From the NCBI RefSeq assembly GCF_016808095.1, contig NC_068979.1:10377001-10441000 (forward strand): 64,000 nt of DNA. Reading direction: 5' to 3'. The DNA is from Vigna angularis (Eukaryota; Streptophyta; Magnoliopsida; Fabales; Fabaceae). Of this stretch, positions 36,601-51,801 are shown one piece after another. The position numbers and the translations under genes are program-made. Each line of letters opens with the position of its first letter. The stretch's first letter is position 1. The notes beneath the pieces were generated by a model. It was given only the letters and a program-made list of their open reading frames with translations. It did not search any database and had not been told where the DNA came from.

Positions 36601-39600
36601 AGGTAGTAGACAACATCCGTTCATCCTGAAATTATCTCTTCAATATTATGTCATTCCTGTTTTTTACTAGTTTCAAGTGTTAAATAGGCAGGAAATCTAT
36701 CAAAAGCATGGTGGCTGAATTGGGATAGAAATTATGGATCCGAAGGCTCATTTTCAGAATCATGAATAGCAAGATTCAAAATCATAATAAAGATAAATCT
36801 AAAAGCAACATAACAAAAAAAAAATACACACATATAACAGCATCGTGAAATTAAATAGCTACGAAAGAAACATATAAGTTTGAAAATAATTTTTATTTCA
36901 GTTTCCAAATGTCATGAGTAGAAATTATCTATTTAAATACGAAATAAAACTTGATAGTAATGAACCTAGATCTTTAGTTTTTTATTCTCTATATTGTAAT
37001 TAAAAGATATTAGAAAGTCCTATACGAATACATGGCCCAGTGGATAACTTGCGGCCCAAAGTCAAAAATTGTATGTTGGCAGTGTTTGTCTTGGAACTAA
37101 AATATAAAAGTTCCTCAATTAAAAAATAAAACTCAGTACCCTGTCATTTAACTTTAAGGTTGAGGGTCATCTCCCTTCTTGACCCACCAGCAACAAGTGC
37201 AGCTTAAGTGGAACAGAGGCCGTACATATGCAGGGGACAAAATTTGTTTGCAAATTGCACAATTCATATGCAAGTCAAACCCAAAATTAGTACAACTCAC
37301 ACTTATATTGCACTAGTTGTATCATGAATTGTGTGATACTACTAACCATGATCAAAAGTCCAAACGAGAAAATGTATTCCAAGAAAATAAATGACTTAGA
37401 TTCCAATGAATATCAATGCATTATGTATGGATAGGATTATATGAGCAAGTGAAATAATACCTGTAACTTAAGTTTGAATTTTCTAACGATGTTAAAAAGC
37501 TCCCTATAGCCAGACCACACATATTTCTGCGGGCTCCAGCCTTCAACAATGCCCCACCAACAATCCACAACAACACCATCTACATTTAAAGACTTCATAT
37601 GCATTAGCTCCTGCTTAATGCCTTCAGGATCAATCAACTGGCAAAATTTGTTAATAATACCAGCCTGCAATAAAAGACTAATTTTTAAACCTTATAATCA
37701 AATACAAGGAAAACAAAGTACTAAATAGGATAAACAAATGATAGTCGTACATTTACAATTTGTTGTCCAGAGTGAAGAAATTAAACATGATCAAAGCTAG
37801 TTATTCAGCAAGCAGCAAATGAAGGACACTTACCGGAAGCTTTACATAAACAGGAACATATGGTGTGCCAGTAAAATCATTTTCGTGCACCCCAGAATGA
37901 ATATCTTGCATAAGCTGCATTAAAAAATTACACTATCAGCTGGTCCTGGATCACATCTGCTCATACATAAGGCTCAATATTATGGTTATGCATAAGTTAA
38001 AATCACTTAAAACTACATGGCATACCAGGAACCAAAACAAAGCCATTGAGGAAGTCATATTTACAAAATTAGTATCAGTTCCGCAAATTCAGGTGTAATA
38101 TTTATTTTCTATATTGTTCTATAGTATTGTCATTGTGAAGTTTTTGCTTATAAAGATTTATAGTGAATTTTACTTATCCTGAAACTCAGGTTGTCCCCAA
38201 CGGTTGTGAGCTTCACACACCATCATATTAAGCAAAAATACTTCCATATCAAGAGGAGCAAATTCTAAATGTTAAGTTTATCTGTTAACACACTCCATCA
38301 CTTCTTTCATTTCTGCAAAGGGCAAACTGTAACTTAATAAACCATTTGGTGACTTGTTTCAAAAGGAACAGAAGTGTTGCAAGGCGGTCAATTTTGATAA
38401 AAAAAAAAATAGAACAAACTAATGATACAATACTTTATCAAAAACAATAGCAATCTTATGGTTTCAAATATCGCTCCACAACCATCTTAAATTAAATTTA
38501 AACCCATTACTCATGTTAAAAACAAAAACATCAAAAAAAGCATTATGCAATTGGAGTGCAAATCTGGCCCATCAGAAAAGTTAGGTGGAGGAATGTCAAA
38601 TTTACAACCATAAAGTCATGCTATATCAAGAAAACTCAATAGTGCAAATGTAGAATCACATTATAAATTACAGCCATTATACTTAGTTCATGTTCAGATT
38701 TCAGATAATTGCAAACGAGGAAAACAGCAAGGGCAATTAAAACCATAGCCCGTGTATATCAAAATCAACATCAAATATGATATAAATCCACTAGAATTAG
38801 CCATCAAAATCACCTGATCAGCCTCCAAGCAGTCAACAGTATTGATGGGGCTTGCATTTGTATATTTCTCGTTCTTTGAGTCCCTTTCTGCAATTACAAC
38901 AGAATCAATGGATGCAGGCGACAAGCATTCATCAATTCTAAGCACAGATGTCTGATTCTCAATCGTTTCCTTAACAGAACAATTCCTCAAAGAACCACCA
39001 GAGAGTTGACTTTCGACTGATTTAGCCGCAAATGACCCCTGCATCGTAACACATTACATTTACACAAAGGGGGAAAACCTTAAAATTAGCACAACAAATC
39101 ATTTCCCAGCTCAACGTTTCATTTCATTTCAATTTCTTATTTTACATCTCAGCTTTAAAATGCATGCACTCTCGGTGTAAAAATTTTTACTGTCAACAAA
39201 TATAAATCATACATTGGATGACTTTTAGGGTAGTCACCAAAAACTCAACAATCTAAAGGATATGGCAGTTTGTAATTAGATGACAGCGTAAATTTTACAC
39301 TGTCGGCGTGTATTATTTAGTGTCAGTTTTTCTTCAATGATCTAACTTACAAGCAACTAACTAAATTCAATCACATTGTCACATCTCAACTTCCGAACCA
39401 TCAACAAACTGGAGTATTCAATAATAAGAAGCCGCAATCATGAGTGAATTAAAGCTCAAATGTGAAATTTTCGGAGAATTGAAAGGAACCATGTGAGAGG
39501 GAGGGGGACACTGGCGATAGGTGGTTCCATCGGCGTCAACAACCCAACCAGCCTCACGCGCGAGCGCGGCGAGTACGTCGTTCATGTCTGCACGCGCGGG

Positions 39601-39888
39601 CAGGGGGAAATTGCCGTACTGGCGGAGGCCAGCGAGCATGCGACTGGTGATGGCCCGGCGATGTCGCTCCCGGAGCTTGGTTCGCTCCTTCTCCTTCTCT
39701 CTCTCCTTCTTTCCCTTGGCGACGGAATTGGTAGTGACCGCCGCCGCCGCCGCGAAACCCCGCGGACGGCGCGGGTGAGGGTGAGGTTGGGGGTTAGAGT
39801 TTGGGTGAGTTAAGTAATCGGAGCTGTGGTCGCTCTGAGGGTCGAGATCTTGCGTGGAACCGTCGTCGTTTATGCTCTTCATCTTCAC
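33649..39888 (-). CDS. BAM8: BZR1-type beta-amylase transcription regulator (BAM7/BAM8 type)
   Basis: Ten coding exons: 39490-39888, 38814-39038, 37834-37914, 37461-37664, 36156-36350, 35726-35890, 35350-35610, 34423-34635, 34071-34287 and 33649-33668; all introns GT-AG with consistent phase; 659 residues. The N-terminal Pro/Ala-rich region leads to a BES1/BZR1-type DNA-binding domain (about 65-130; [33 protein letters not shown]), which binds brassinosteroid-response promoter elements in the nucleus. A linker (about 134-208) joins it to a full glycoside hydrolase 14 fold. Both Glu positions of active beta-amylases are kept (E402 in [12 protein letters not shown]526 in [11 protein letters not shown]), although family members are thought to act as metabolic sensors rather than enzymes. 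BAM8 rather than BAM7 is a judgement by resemblance; BAM7 is not excluded. The last exon codes only six residues. Confidence 0.93.
34809..34849. repeat. 10-bp tandem repeat in a BAM8-like intron
   Basis: Four copies of TCAACTATAG in a row in the intron between the exons at 34423-34635 and 35350-35610. Too short and regular to be anything but a minisatellite. Confidence 0.92.
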
Positions 39889-41760
39889 AATTCAGCGTTG
39901 ACGCTTCTCACCTTCTTCACTCTTCCTCTCACAACTCAACTCAACGCCGTTTTCTCATTATTTTTTCTGATTTTCTGATACGAACTGGCCCAACGTAAAC
40001 CACGCCACCTCCTACTTGGGCCTTCATTTCTCACTTCTCTCTGTCACTAAAAACAAAACCTTTTTTTTTTAAAAAAAATAATAATTTCTATACTTGAACT
40101 TTTTGAGGGTTGGATATCATCATATAACACACCACATGTTATCTGGCAGGTTTGTTCTATATGCATCCTTTTTTTTCTTATTTCAACACATGATAATAAT
40201 AAAGTACATACATAGAAAAGTACATACAAAGAAGGTAAAAACAGAATAACAATAATGAAAAACTGATTCATATCAGTTAGAGTTATTTAATTATATCAAA
40301 AATATTTTCCAAATGAAATACAATTTTAATCAACTATAATTTATTAATATAAGAAAATGCAAGGGATTTGTTTGAAAAGAATAATTTATATACTCTAGAA
40401 AGAGAAGAATAAACTAAAATAAATAAATTATATTAATTTTTCTAAAATATAGTTTTGAGCTGATTATTGTATATACAAGCCAATAAACTTATTTAGAAAT
40501 TAGTGTTATTTTTAATTTTGAAATGATCAACTTATTTTTAATAAATTAGAAAATATAATGTATTCTATAACATATCATATCGAAATTGAGAGTATAAAAT
40601 ACAACAAAAAATATATTTTAAATTTAAATATTTGAAAGTATATATCTAATTTTATTAAAATATAGATTTTTTAAATTATAATATTAAAATAATTATAAAA
40701 AAACTGAAAAATAAAATAAAGAGGTGACCTTGGTCATTGAGAAGCAGCAATTGCTTTGGAAATGAAAAATCGTTCAGTTTTGGTGGAGTGAGTGACGTGT
40801 ATGATACCGACCGTTCTGTCATCTCTCTATGTTTTGAATTGAGACCAATAGTGTAGTACTGTACCTACTTATGCCACACCAACTGTCACCTCACCAACCA
40901 AATAAATCAACCATGGACTGCTTTATGCAGAACACTTTGCATCATTATCTCTTTAAACAATTCCATAATCTGTTTACTTTTAAACTTTATGTTTTAATCT
41001 CATCACTATACCAGTAAACTTTTATGTTCTGATCTCTGCTAGTTTTGATATCTAACAGAATTACCACAACATACAGACATAACATAAGGATTACAACATA
41101 AAAAGAATAAATAATTAACTAAACCAGTGTTCTGTTACAAGTCACCAGTTACATAAACAGTGTAATATAAACAACAAACTCTCAGTGTCTCCTTTAAATA
41201 CAATTGTACATTCACCTCAAACTTGACACGTCAATTGAAACAACAAATTAACATTGTATATCTTAAACTACTGTCTATAGCAGCTGATTCATTATTTTGT
41301 AACACTTTTTCTTTTTTACGAATTTATCCTTTATGTTGTGGTAACTACTTTTTTTATTGTAGTAATGAATTTTTTTATTGTGTTAATTACTTTTTATAAT
41401 CATAAAAATGTGAGCACTATATTAACTAATTTTTATAATTATAAAAATTGTAGACACGAAGGTACAGTTAGGCTTTGAATTTCCGCTAATATCTAAAACG
41501 ATAATATTTTCCTCGGTGACCCAAAGACATAATATTATTGAAAATCAAGACTTTTAATTCATTAAAATGATATTCTGAATTAAATAGGAATAACAATTTT
41601 ACAAGTGATCTAAGAAGGCTGAGAACAGTGAGTGAGAGTGCAACATGGAAAATGCAATAATATAAGATGATATAAAAGTATAAAAATATTAAGCAAATAT
41701 TAAAAATTTGACAGACTAATCAAGAAAGTGAGTGATCCAAAACTCAAGGAAATGATCCTT
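39889..41760. other. Intergenic DNA, promoter side of BAM8-like gene
   Basis: Includes the 5' UTR and promoter of the BAM8-like gene (pyrimidine-rich to about 40050), then AT-rich DNA. No gene, RNA or clear transposon was recognised. Confidence 0.45.
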
Positions 41761-42450
41761 TAGCCACCCTGCATCATGATCATGCATGGGAAGAACAGGG
41801 ACAAAACAATTCAAAGCACATGAGGCAGACCAAATTGTACAACAAATAAATGTAGATGGTGGTGTTTCGGGTCTGTTAGGAGACAACTACAACTTGTCTC
41901 CCTCAGTTTACACGGCAATTCAAATGCTTCTTTCCCTTTTTCCTCTGAAAAGTGAAAAAGGGATATCATCACACGCATGCACCACTGCTTATGGTTTTGC
42001 AGCCACTTGGTTGACTGGTCTACAGAGAAAGAGAATGATCCAGTCAAAGATGCTGTGCCCATCTGCAGTTTCATGGATGACCAAAAGTGCTCATTTGACA
42101 TATGCTTTTTTTCCCCAAATTTTGTTTAACAAGTGGGGCAAAACAAAGGATGTCGGATATATCATAAGAGAACCTTTTTTTTCTGAAACATAATGGAAAA
42201 GAATTTCCATTAAACAATACCACAGCCCTCCTTTTTGGCATTTGCTTCACCTGGCAATACAGGGTGGTGAGCCAATAGGTCAGTCTATTTCTACCATGGT
42301 CCGATTTGTTTATTCAGAAATTGTAGTAAATATTGACAACAACTAGAGTGCTTCTTCTGATGGTGGGGGTGTCACATCAGCTTATGTGCAATCAATGACC
42401 AAAGGAGCAATGAGTATCTCAGAGAAGATGTTGATCAAAAATTGGCCACC
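41761..42450 (-). other. Probable 3' UTR / downstream flank of the RING gene
   Basis: Less AT-rich than true intergenic sequence and directly downstream of the RING gene stop codon. Frames on both strands (41786-42193 plus, 41811-42101 minus) show no family and are not called. A long 3' UTR is the simplest reading, but transcript data would be needed. Confidence 0.35.
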
Positions 42451-46441
<3,991 letters not shown>

Positions 46442-47371
46442 CTTCCTCTGCCAACAACCAGATACCCGGCAAAAAAAAAAGCGTTTGGGAGTACCCAAAT
46501 GGAGCAAACGGCAAGACCCAGAAATCAAAATGCGGTTTTTTTGAGATCCCGGGTGGTTCAGATCTACAGAGATGGGAAAGTAAAGTGAGATTTTTGCGGG
46601 ATGTTGTGGTGCATTGGATTGAAGTGTGTGAATTTTTTGAATGTGAATATGTGAATAAGAAGAGAGAAGGGAAAAGAAGAGGGTAAAGAGGGAAAAGATA
46701 GTGTGGTGGTGATGGGAGTAGCTGAGGGAATGAGACAAAGCAACTCGCAGGGAAACGGAAAAGGAGGCTTTTTTTGTAAGAAAAGCGACGAGAACATAAA
46801 ATAATTAACAAGCAAAATAAAGTAGTAGCTGTTTTCTATACTTTAAATTAATTCAATAAATAACACTCATAATTTATCCAATAATTAATCATAGCAGACT
46901 TTTGTTCTTACGAAAATTACAGGGGATTAAATTAATATTAAAATTAAAATTAAAATTTTGTAGTTTAATTTAAGAAGAAAAATGGCATTTAATTTTTGTG
47001 TGCCCCCACGATTCTGGGGATTAAAATATAGGTGTCTCTGGTGTACGATGAGTGCAGCGTGTCTTTCAATCGCATTCAATTTCACAAATCAGGTGGAGCT
47101 GCCCCCAACACAACACCTTTTATTTTCTTTCATTTTACCTTATTTTAACATTCAATCTCTCCCACGTCTTTTGTTTTCAACCTTTTCTTTTTGTTGGAAA
47201 AACACCGTACTCACATGGTAACGGTAACTAACTTCACTCCCGTTACGAACGCTTCTGTGAAAAAAAAACATTAAATCTTGAATTTATTTTATACTGATTG
47301 TGTTGGAATAAATATTGCCTGTAATAATAATAAAATGATTAAGTTGACCTACTCTCTATTTCTATTATTAT
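46442..47371. other. 5' UTR and promoter of the RING gene, then intergenic DNA
   Basis: The first 350 bp are pyrimidine-rich on the minus strand, as expected for a plant leader. The rest is AT-rich with no recognised gene. Confidence 0.45.
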
Positions 47372-47380
47372 TAATTATTA
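47372..47380. repeat. 9-bp target-site duplication, left copy
   Basis: TAATTATTA immediately before the Pack-MULE; identical to 48921-48929 on the other side. A 9-bp duplication is the hallmark length for Mutator-superfamily insertion. Confidence 0.9.
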
Positions 47381-47625
47381 GGTTTAATTGCTTGCATTGT
47401 CCCTAGTTTGGCTGCAACGTGTCAAAGTAGTTTATCGTTTTAAAAAAATTTCAATTACGTACAAACTTGGTTTAAAAGTGTCAATTTCGTCCAAACTATG
47501 TAAAATTTGCTTCAATCAAGTCTCTTCCGTTAAATTCACCAAAACGGACGTTAATTTTTTAGTTCTCTATCTTCTGCTCCTCTGCTGCTATGCTCTGCTG
47601 CTATGCTCTGCTACTCCTTTAGTAA
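47381..47625 (+). repeat. Left terminal inverted repeat of the Pack-MULE
   Basis: About 245 bp, highly similar to the reverse complement of the right arm. Landmarks shared by both arms are GTCCCTAGTTTGGCTGCAAC, GAAATTGACACTTTTAAACC (in complement) and AACGTCCGTTTTGGTGAATT (in complement). The inner edge carries a short CTGCTGCTATGCT repeat. Confidence 0.9.
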
Positions 47626-47808
47626 AATGTTTTTAACTTATATTTAATATTTACATAAATTAAATCATGATCATGATGTAACTAAATGATTTTATCTAAA
47701 TTATTATTCCACTTTTTTTTTACCAATATGCTACATATGATTTATTAATAGAGAAATTAGTGTAAGCATTTCCATGCCACTGATATTGAATATTTGTATA
47801 TTTCATAG

Positions 47809-48230
47809 GTGATGAATGGACAATATCTTTGCAATCGTCAAATTACAGTGTCATATGCTTATAAGAAAGACACTAAGGGTGAACGGCATGGTACCCCGGC
47901 AGGTAAGACCTTTCTTGATGCTATTTTTATATTTTTTTATGGATTAATTCATGCCTATTGTTCCTTTTTGTAGTATCTGACTATCTGCTAATATATTTCT
48001 TCCGTGGTGCAGAAAGAGTTTTGGCTGCAAGTAATCCAACTGCACAGAAGAGCAGGCCCCATACTTTATTTGCCAGTGGACCTCCGACACTTCCAAATGT
48101 TCCTCAGGCTAATGGGGTTGCACCAGTGCCTCCTCGTCCCTTTGCTAATGGGGTCGCTCCTGGTTCGATTCCCGCCCTTCGTCCACCACCCCCTCAAGCT
48201 GCTGCGTTCCAGCCTATGCCAGTACCATAG
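47809..48230 (+). pseudogene. SF3B4: Captured 3' fragment of splicing factor 3B subunit 4
   Basis: Two exons, 47809-47902 and 48013-48230, separated by a 110-bp intron with intact GT-AG ends. Joined, they read from the end of the second RRM ([20 protein letters not shown]) into the Pro/Ala-rich C-terminal region (SRPHTLFASGPPTLPN) and stop at TAG. The full protein, SAP49/SF3B4, is a U2 snRNP component with two RRMs that binds pre-mRNA near the branch site; RRM1 and most of RRM2 are absent here. The sequence 48231-48685 looks like the captured 3' UTR. The frame is undamaged, and an internal ATG (47812) could give about 102 residues if transcribed, but there is no evidence of function. It was probably copied from an intact SF3B4 gene elsewhere. 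Confidence 0.92.
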
Positions 48231-48689
48231 AAATGATATTGTTAGGGGAAATGTTAAATTAACATTCATGTGTAAAAGTTGGGTAATGTAGTAAGCATAC
48301 ATGGATAGGGTTGAAAGAGGGAAACTTGTCACTGTTTTCATGGACATTTCTTTTTCTAATTCTTTTAAAATGTATTGTCTAGCTATTATTCATTTTTATT
48401 CGGTACAGATTACTGTAATTTGTACAGAGAAATAAGAGCTGCAAAATTTTATGAGAAATAAGTCTTAACGAAAAGGTTTTTCCCAAGTATTTGTTTAGAA
48501 TATTATATTAAATCAGTATATTACATATATTTTCTAAGGATTTTTAGATTAGTAGAAACAAAAATCATATGAATTTTCAAAACTCAGTTACTTTTTGTTA
48601 TCAGTGAGCACGTTCGTAAAATAAAGAATATTTACTAATACAAATTCTTAAATTTTGTAAAGTGTTAGATTTTTTTATCCTTTCATATA

Positions 48690-48920
48690 ATGTCCAAAGG
48701 AGCATAGCATAGCAGCAGAGGAGCAGAGGAGAGAGAACTAAAAAATTAACGTCCGTTTTGGTGAATTTAACGGAAGGGACTTGATTGAAGCAAATTTTAC
48801 ATACGTTTGGACGAAATTGACACTTTTAAACCAAGTTTGTACGTAATTGAAATTTTTTTAAAACGATGGACTACTTTGACACGTTGCAGCCAAACTAGGG
48901 ACAATGTAAGCAATTAAACC
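48690..48920 (-). repeat. Right terminal inverted repeat of the Pack-MULE
   Basis: Reverse-complement partner of the left arm, ending GCAATTAAACC next to the second TAATTATTA (48921-48929). Confidence 0.9.
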
Positions 48921-48929
48921 TAATTATTA
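48921..48929. repeat. 9-bp target-site duplication, right copy
   Basis: TAATTATTA, identical to 47372-47380. Confidence 0.9.
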
Positions 48930-50421
48930 ATGTGTTACAGAACCACAGATGTATTTCCTTCCAAACCCACCTAAAAGAACGTGTCGTGTTCAACGTAACC
49001 TAAAGAAAAGGTCTGAAAAAGTTTTTTTTTTTTCATCTTTTGAAAGACAAACGTTAATTGGTTTGAAAATAAAATAAAAATTAGTAGAAATCATTAAAGA
49101 GTCTTCAATACGGAGTCAACTCTTTCCAAACGTTGTTTCCATCAAGTAATCTTGACCGAGCTATCAGATTGATGGAAGATCGACAAGCAGAAGATTCTTG
49201 CTTAAGATGAAGTTGTTTTAATTTTAATTTTAAGATTGCTTTTAAATTAAGGAATAAGTTCTTGTAATGTTTTGAATGTTTCAAATAAATGTATATTATT
49301 ATAATTAAATCCCTTAATGAGATTTATGGAGTAAACTTTTGTTGTAAAAAAAATTTCAGACATTGTATTGACAATATCTCAAAACTCAGCATCAAGGATC
49401 AGTATGTGCTACTAAAATGTTCTAATTCTAACTGTGAAATTTAAAAACATAAGAATTTTTTTCTAAGCAAATCAAACTGACTGATTAAAGGTTATATTAC
49501 TGGGGTGAATTAATAAGAAAATTATGGAACTATTTAACAATTTTTAGATAATCTTCCATGTGTTTCAAATCTATAATTCAAATTAAAAAAAAAATGTTTG
49601 AAATTTTTAAATTTCAATTATAAATTACTTGTAAGTTTATGATCTGTGTGATATTTTAGTGTCCCATCAAATTCAGATGGTAACATCAAAGGCACATATA
49701 CGTAAAGTCCAAATCAATCGATGATGGATTAGATAATACACTGAGATGGCCTACATGAATTATTCAATAATTTACTAAATAATTTAACCTTTAATTTTTT
49801 TTGTGGTTTCCCTAACAGGATGATTTTATTATTCTGTCACACCACATTCAAATGGTAATGTCAAAGGCACAGATACATAAACTCCAAATATATGCAGTAT
49901 GATGAATCAGATAACATATTAACATGGTCTACATGATTCTGACAAATGTATATTTGTATCACTTGAAACACAAAAATTGTTCATGGATGTTGCTAGAAAG
50001 GAACAAATAATTGAAAGAAGAAAAATGTCAGATTACTAAAGAAAATGATATCAGAATCTTCTTTAAAATATAATGACTTTAACACTAACTCTTTAAGCAG
50101 TGATAGAAAAAAGAAATAAACTTGGTGTTTCAGCAATGTTGATATGAATGGATACAATAATAGTGGATATGGATGCACTAGTTATGTGTGTTGATAACCC
50201 ATTAGTGGCCAGTGGAGCTCTCATCTTAAAGCCTCATAGAAAATCTAACAATGATGATGTCACCTACAGAGATATGTAAATGATCATATGATATTTTTAT
50301 TTTATTTTGTATTCCTTTTACAAGTTGAGCCTTCAAAACTATAATGAGCAAATACTACAGAAAGAAACAAAACAAAACAAAGTGTCTAGTAGGTGCAAGA
50401 TGCTGAGCCAATGGAACTTCT
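48930..50421. other. Intergenic DNA downstream of the Pack-MULE
   Basis: AT-rich, no gene recognised. A motif around TCAAATTCAGATGGTAACATCAAAGGCACA occurs at about 49668 and again, diverged, at about 49848, indicating an old local duplication of roughly 80 bp at a distance of 180 bp. Confidence 0.45.
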
Positions 50422-51801
50422 TCACACCTGTTGGAGTAACAGATTAGTCTGCAAAGAGAGAAAAACAAATGAATTGCATGATCAGTAACATTCTTTTACT
50501 AATGCCATGTTTAAAATTATATTGAAAGCAACTCCTTAAAATGGTGAATTAGAAATTATGAATTTGTTCTTACAAAACAAGATACTATGATATATGCTGT
50601 CAGTATTACAATTGCAGCTTCACCAGCAGGCTTTATGCACCTTGAACTTAGCCAGTTCGTGTGAATTGACACAGCATTTGAAAATAAAGATGCATGTTGT
50701 TCGTATAATCAATTATGATCCACCTAATTTTTCAAGTTTTCTTCTCTTTTTGAGTGAAAGTTAGCCCACCAAAGTTTTGAACTTTCATTTCTTTTTCATC
50801 CTACCAAAACGCCCTTCCTCCAACTGTTTTCACCTTAAACAAAAGATGCATAAATGTTTCTCATAATAGATGGCACAGAAAAAGAAGTCAAACAGAAACA
50901 CCAGAACATCCTCTCTCCCAAAACTAAGGCAGAAAATAATTATTTAGGCCAAGCAATTGCAGTAAGTTCAAGCTTACTCTGACTGAATCCAATTATGAAG
51001 CTGTGTCTGGAATTTATTGCAGTCTGTACAAGGCCACAAAATTGTTCAATCCAATGGGATTGGCTTTTTCCTGCTTCCTCTGCACAACCAGCACCCAATT
51101 GATCAATCCATTATTTTTAACCAACAAAAAGAAAAATCCAAGTAGCAGTTCCTCAACAAAGTCAACAGAAAGTTTACCAGATAACAACTGAAAATTCTCA
51201 ACAAAAACAAGTACTAAATTTCAACCACTGATTTTCAAACAACATCGGAAATTTTGATAATCTCAAACGGCATATCAACACATAATTCCATTTCACACAA
51301 GAAAAAGCTATGTTACAACAAACAAGGGGATCATACAATATCTATCCACAAGAACCAAAACAGTTTCACTGTGAATAGGGTCATAGACCCTGTGATACTA
51401 ACAAAGATTGTGGTCCCATGAAATGAATTGGGAAACTGTTACTGAACAAGTGCGAGAAGCTAGAGGATTCTATCACTATCAGCCTTGGAAACTACTCCAG
51501 CAACATGTCACTCAACAATAAAACAAAATTCACACCAGTCGAAAGTTCACAACAGTAAATCATTTACATGGAAGACAGTGGAAGAGATGGTCCAGCCGTG
51601 TCAGAATTCGAACCAGCTTTTATACGATGATCTACAAGATGCAAGTAGGACCCATATAAATGTCACCCCTCTGCAGAATTTATGAACTAAGAATTATAAA
51701 AAAAAAAAACAGCTTTAAACATTTATGTTTACCATAAGACCCAACGTTAGTAGAAGCCCATTGATTCCTCCATTAATGCACACAAGCTCAATCCATTGTG
51801 C
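50422..51801 (-). CDS. Possible unannotated small membrane-protein gene (exons only)
   Basis: Three exon-like stretches share the minus strand. 51733-51801 is 69 nt behind a strong pyrimidine-rich acceptor and before a GTAAAC donor; it is open in one frame (AQWIELVCINGGINGLLLTL...). 50574-50640 is open in one frame (CIKPAGEAAIVILTAYIIVS...) and ends at GTAAGA. 50422-50448 follows TCTCTTTGCAG and ends in a stop after TNLLLQQV. The last two join in phase; the first needs a further exon between, because the phases do not match. Hydrophobic runs suggest a membrane protein. I recognise no family. It could instead be a non-coding spliced transcript or chance. No start codon is assigned. Confidence 0.3.

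Larger units (their letters stand above)
47381..48920. mobile_element. Pack-MULE carrying a captured SF3B4 gene fragment
   Basis: A 1540-bp element with terminal inverted repeats of about 240 bp (47381-47625 and about 48690-48920) that differ at only about ten positions by eye. Ends read GGTTTAATTGCTTGCATTGT and its near-complement. A perfect 9-bp duplication, TAATTATTA, flanks it. No transposase is encoded; instead the interior is the 3' portion of a host splicing-factor gene, introns included. This is the definition of a Pack-MULE. Near-identity of the arms and a perfect duplication indicate a recent insertion, moved by a transposase from elsewhere. Confidence 0.93.

Noticed and set aside
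39160..39340. Possible MITE with GTGTAAAAATTTTTAC-like ends in the first BAM8-like intron
   Set aside because: The two ends do not align as inverted repeats over more than a dozen bases and no target duplication is visible.
39493..39813. Plus-strand frames over the first BAM8-like exon
   Set aside because: They are antisense shadows of a GC-rich coding exon whose minus-strand BZR1 domain is clear.
41786..42193. A 135-codon plus-strand frame
   Set aside because: No recognisable domain; a 96-codon frame is open on the other strand over the same bases; better explained as 3' UTR of the RING gene.
48155..48180. GGTTCGATTCCC, a tRNA B-box-like string
   Set aside because: It lies inside the captured SF3B4 exon, where it codes Gly-Ser-Ile-Pro; there is no A box, anticodon arm or acceptor stem around it.
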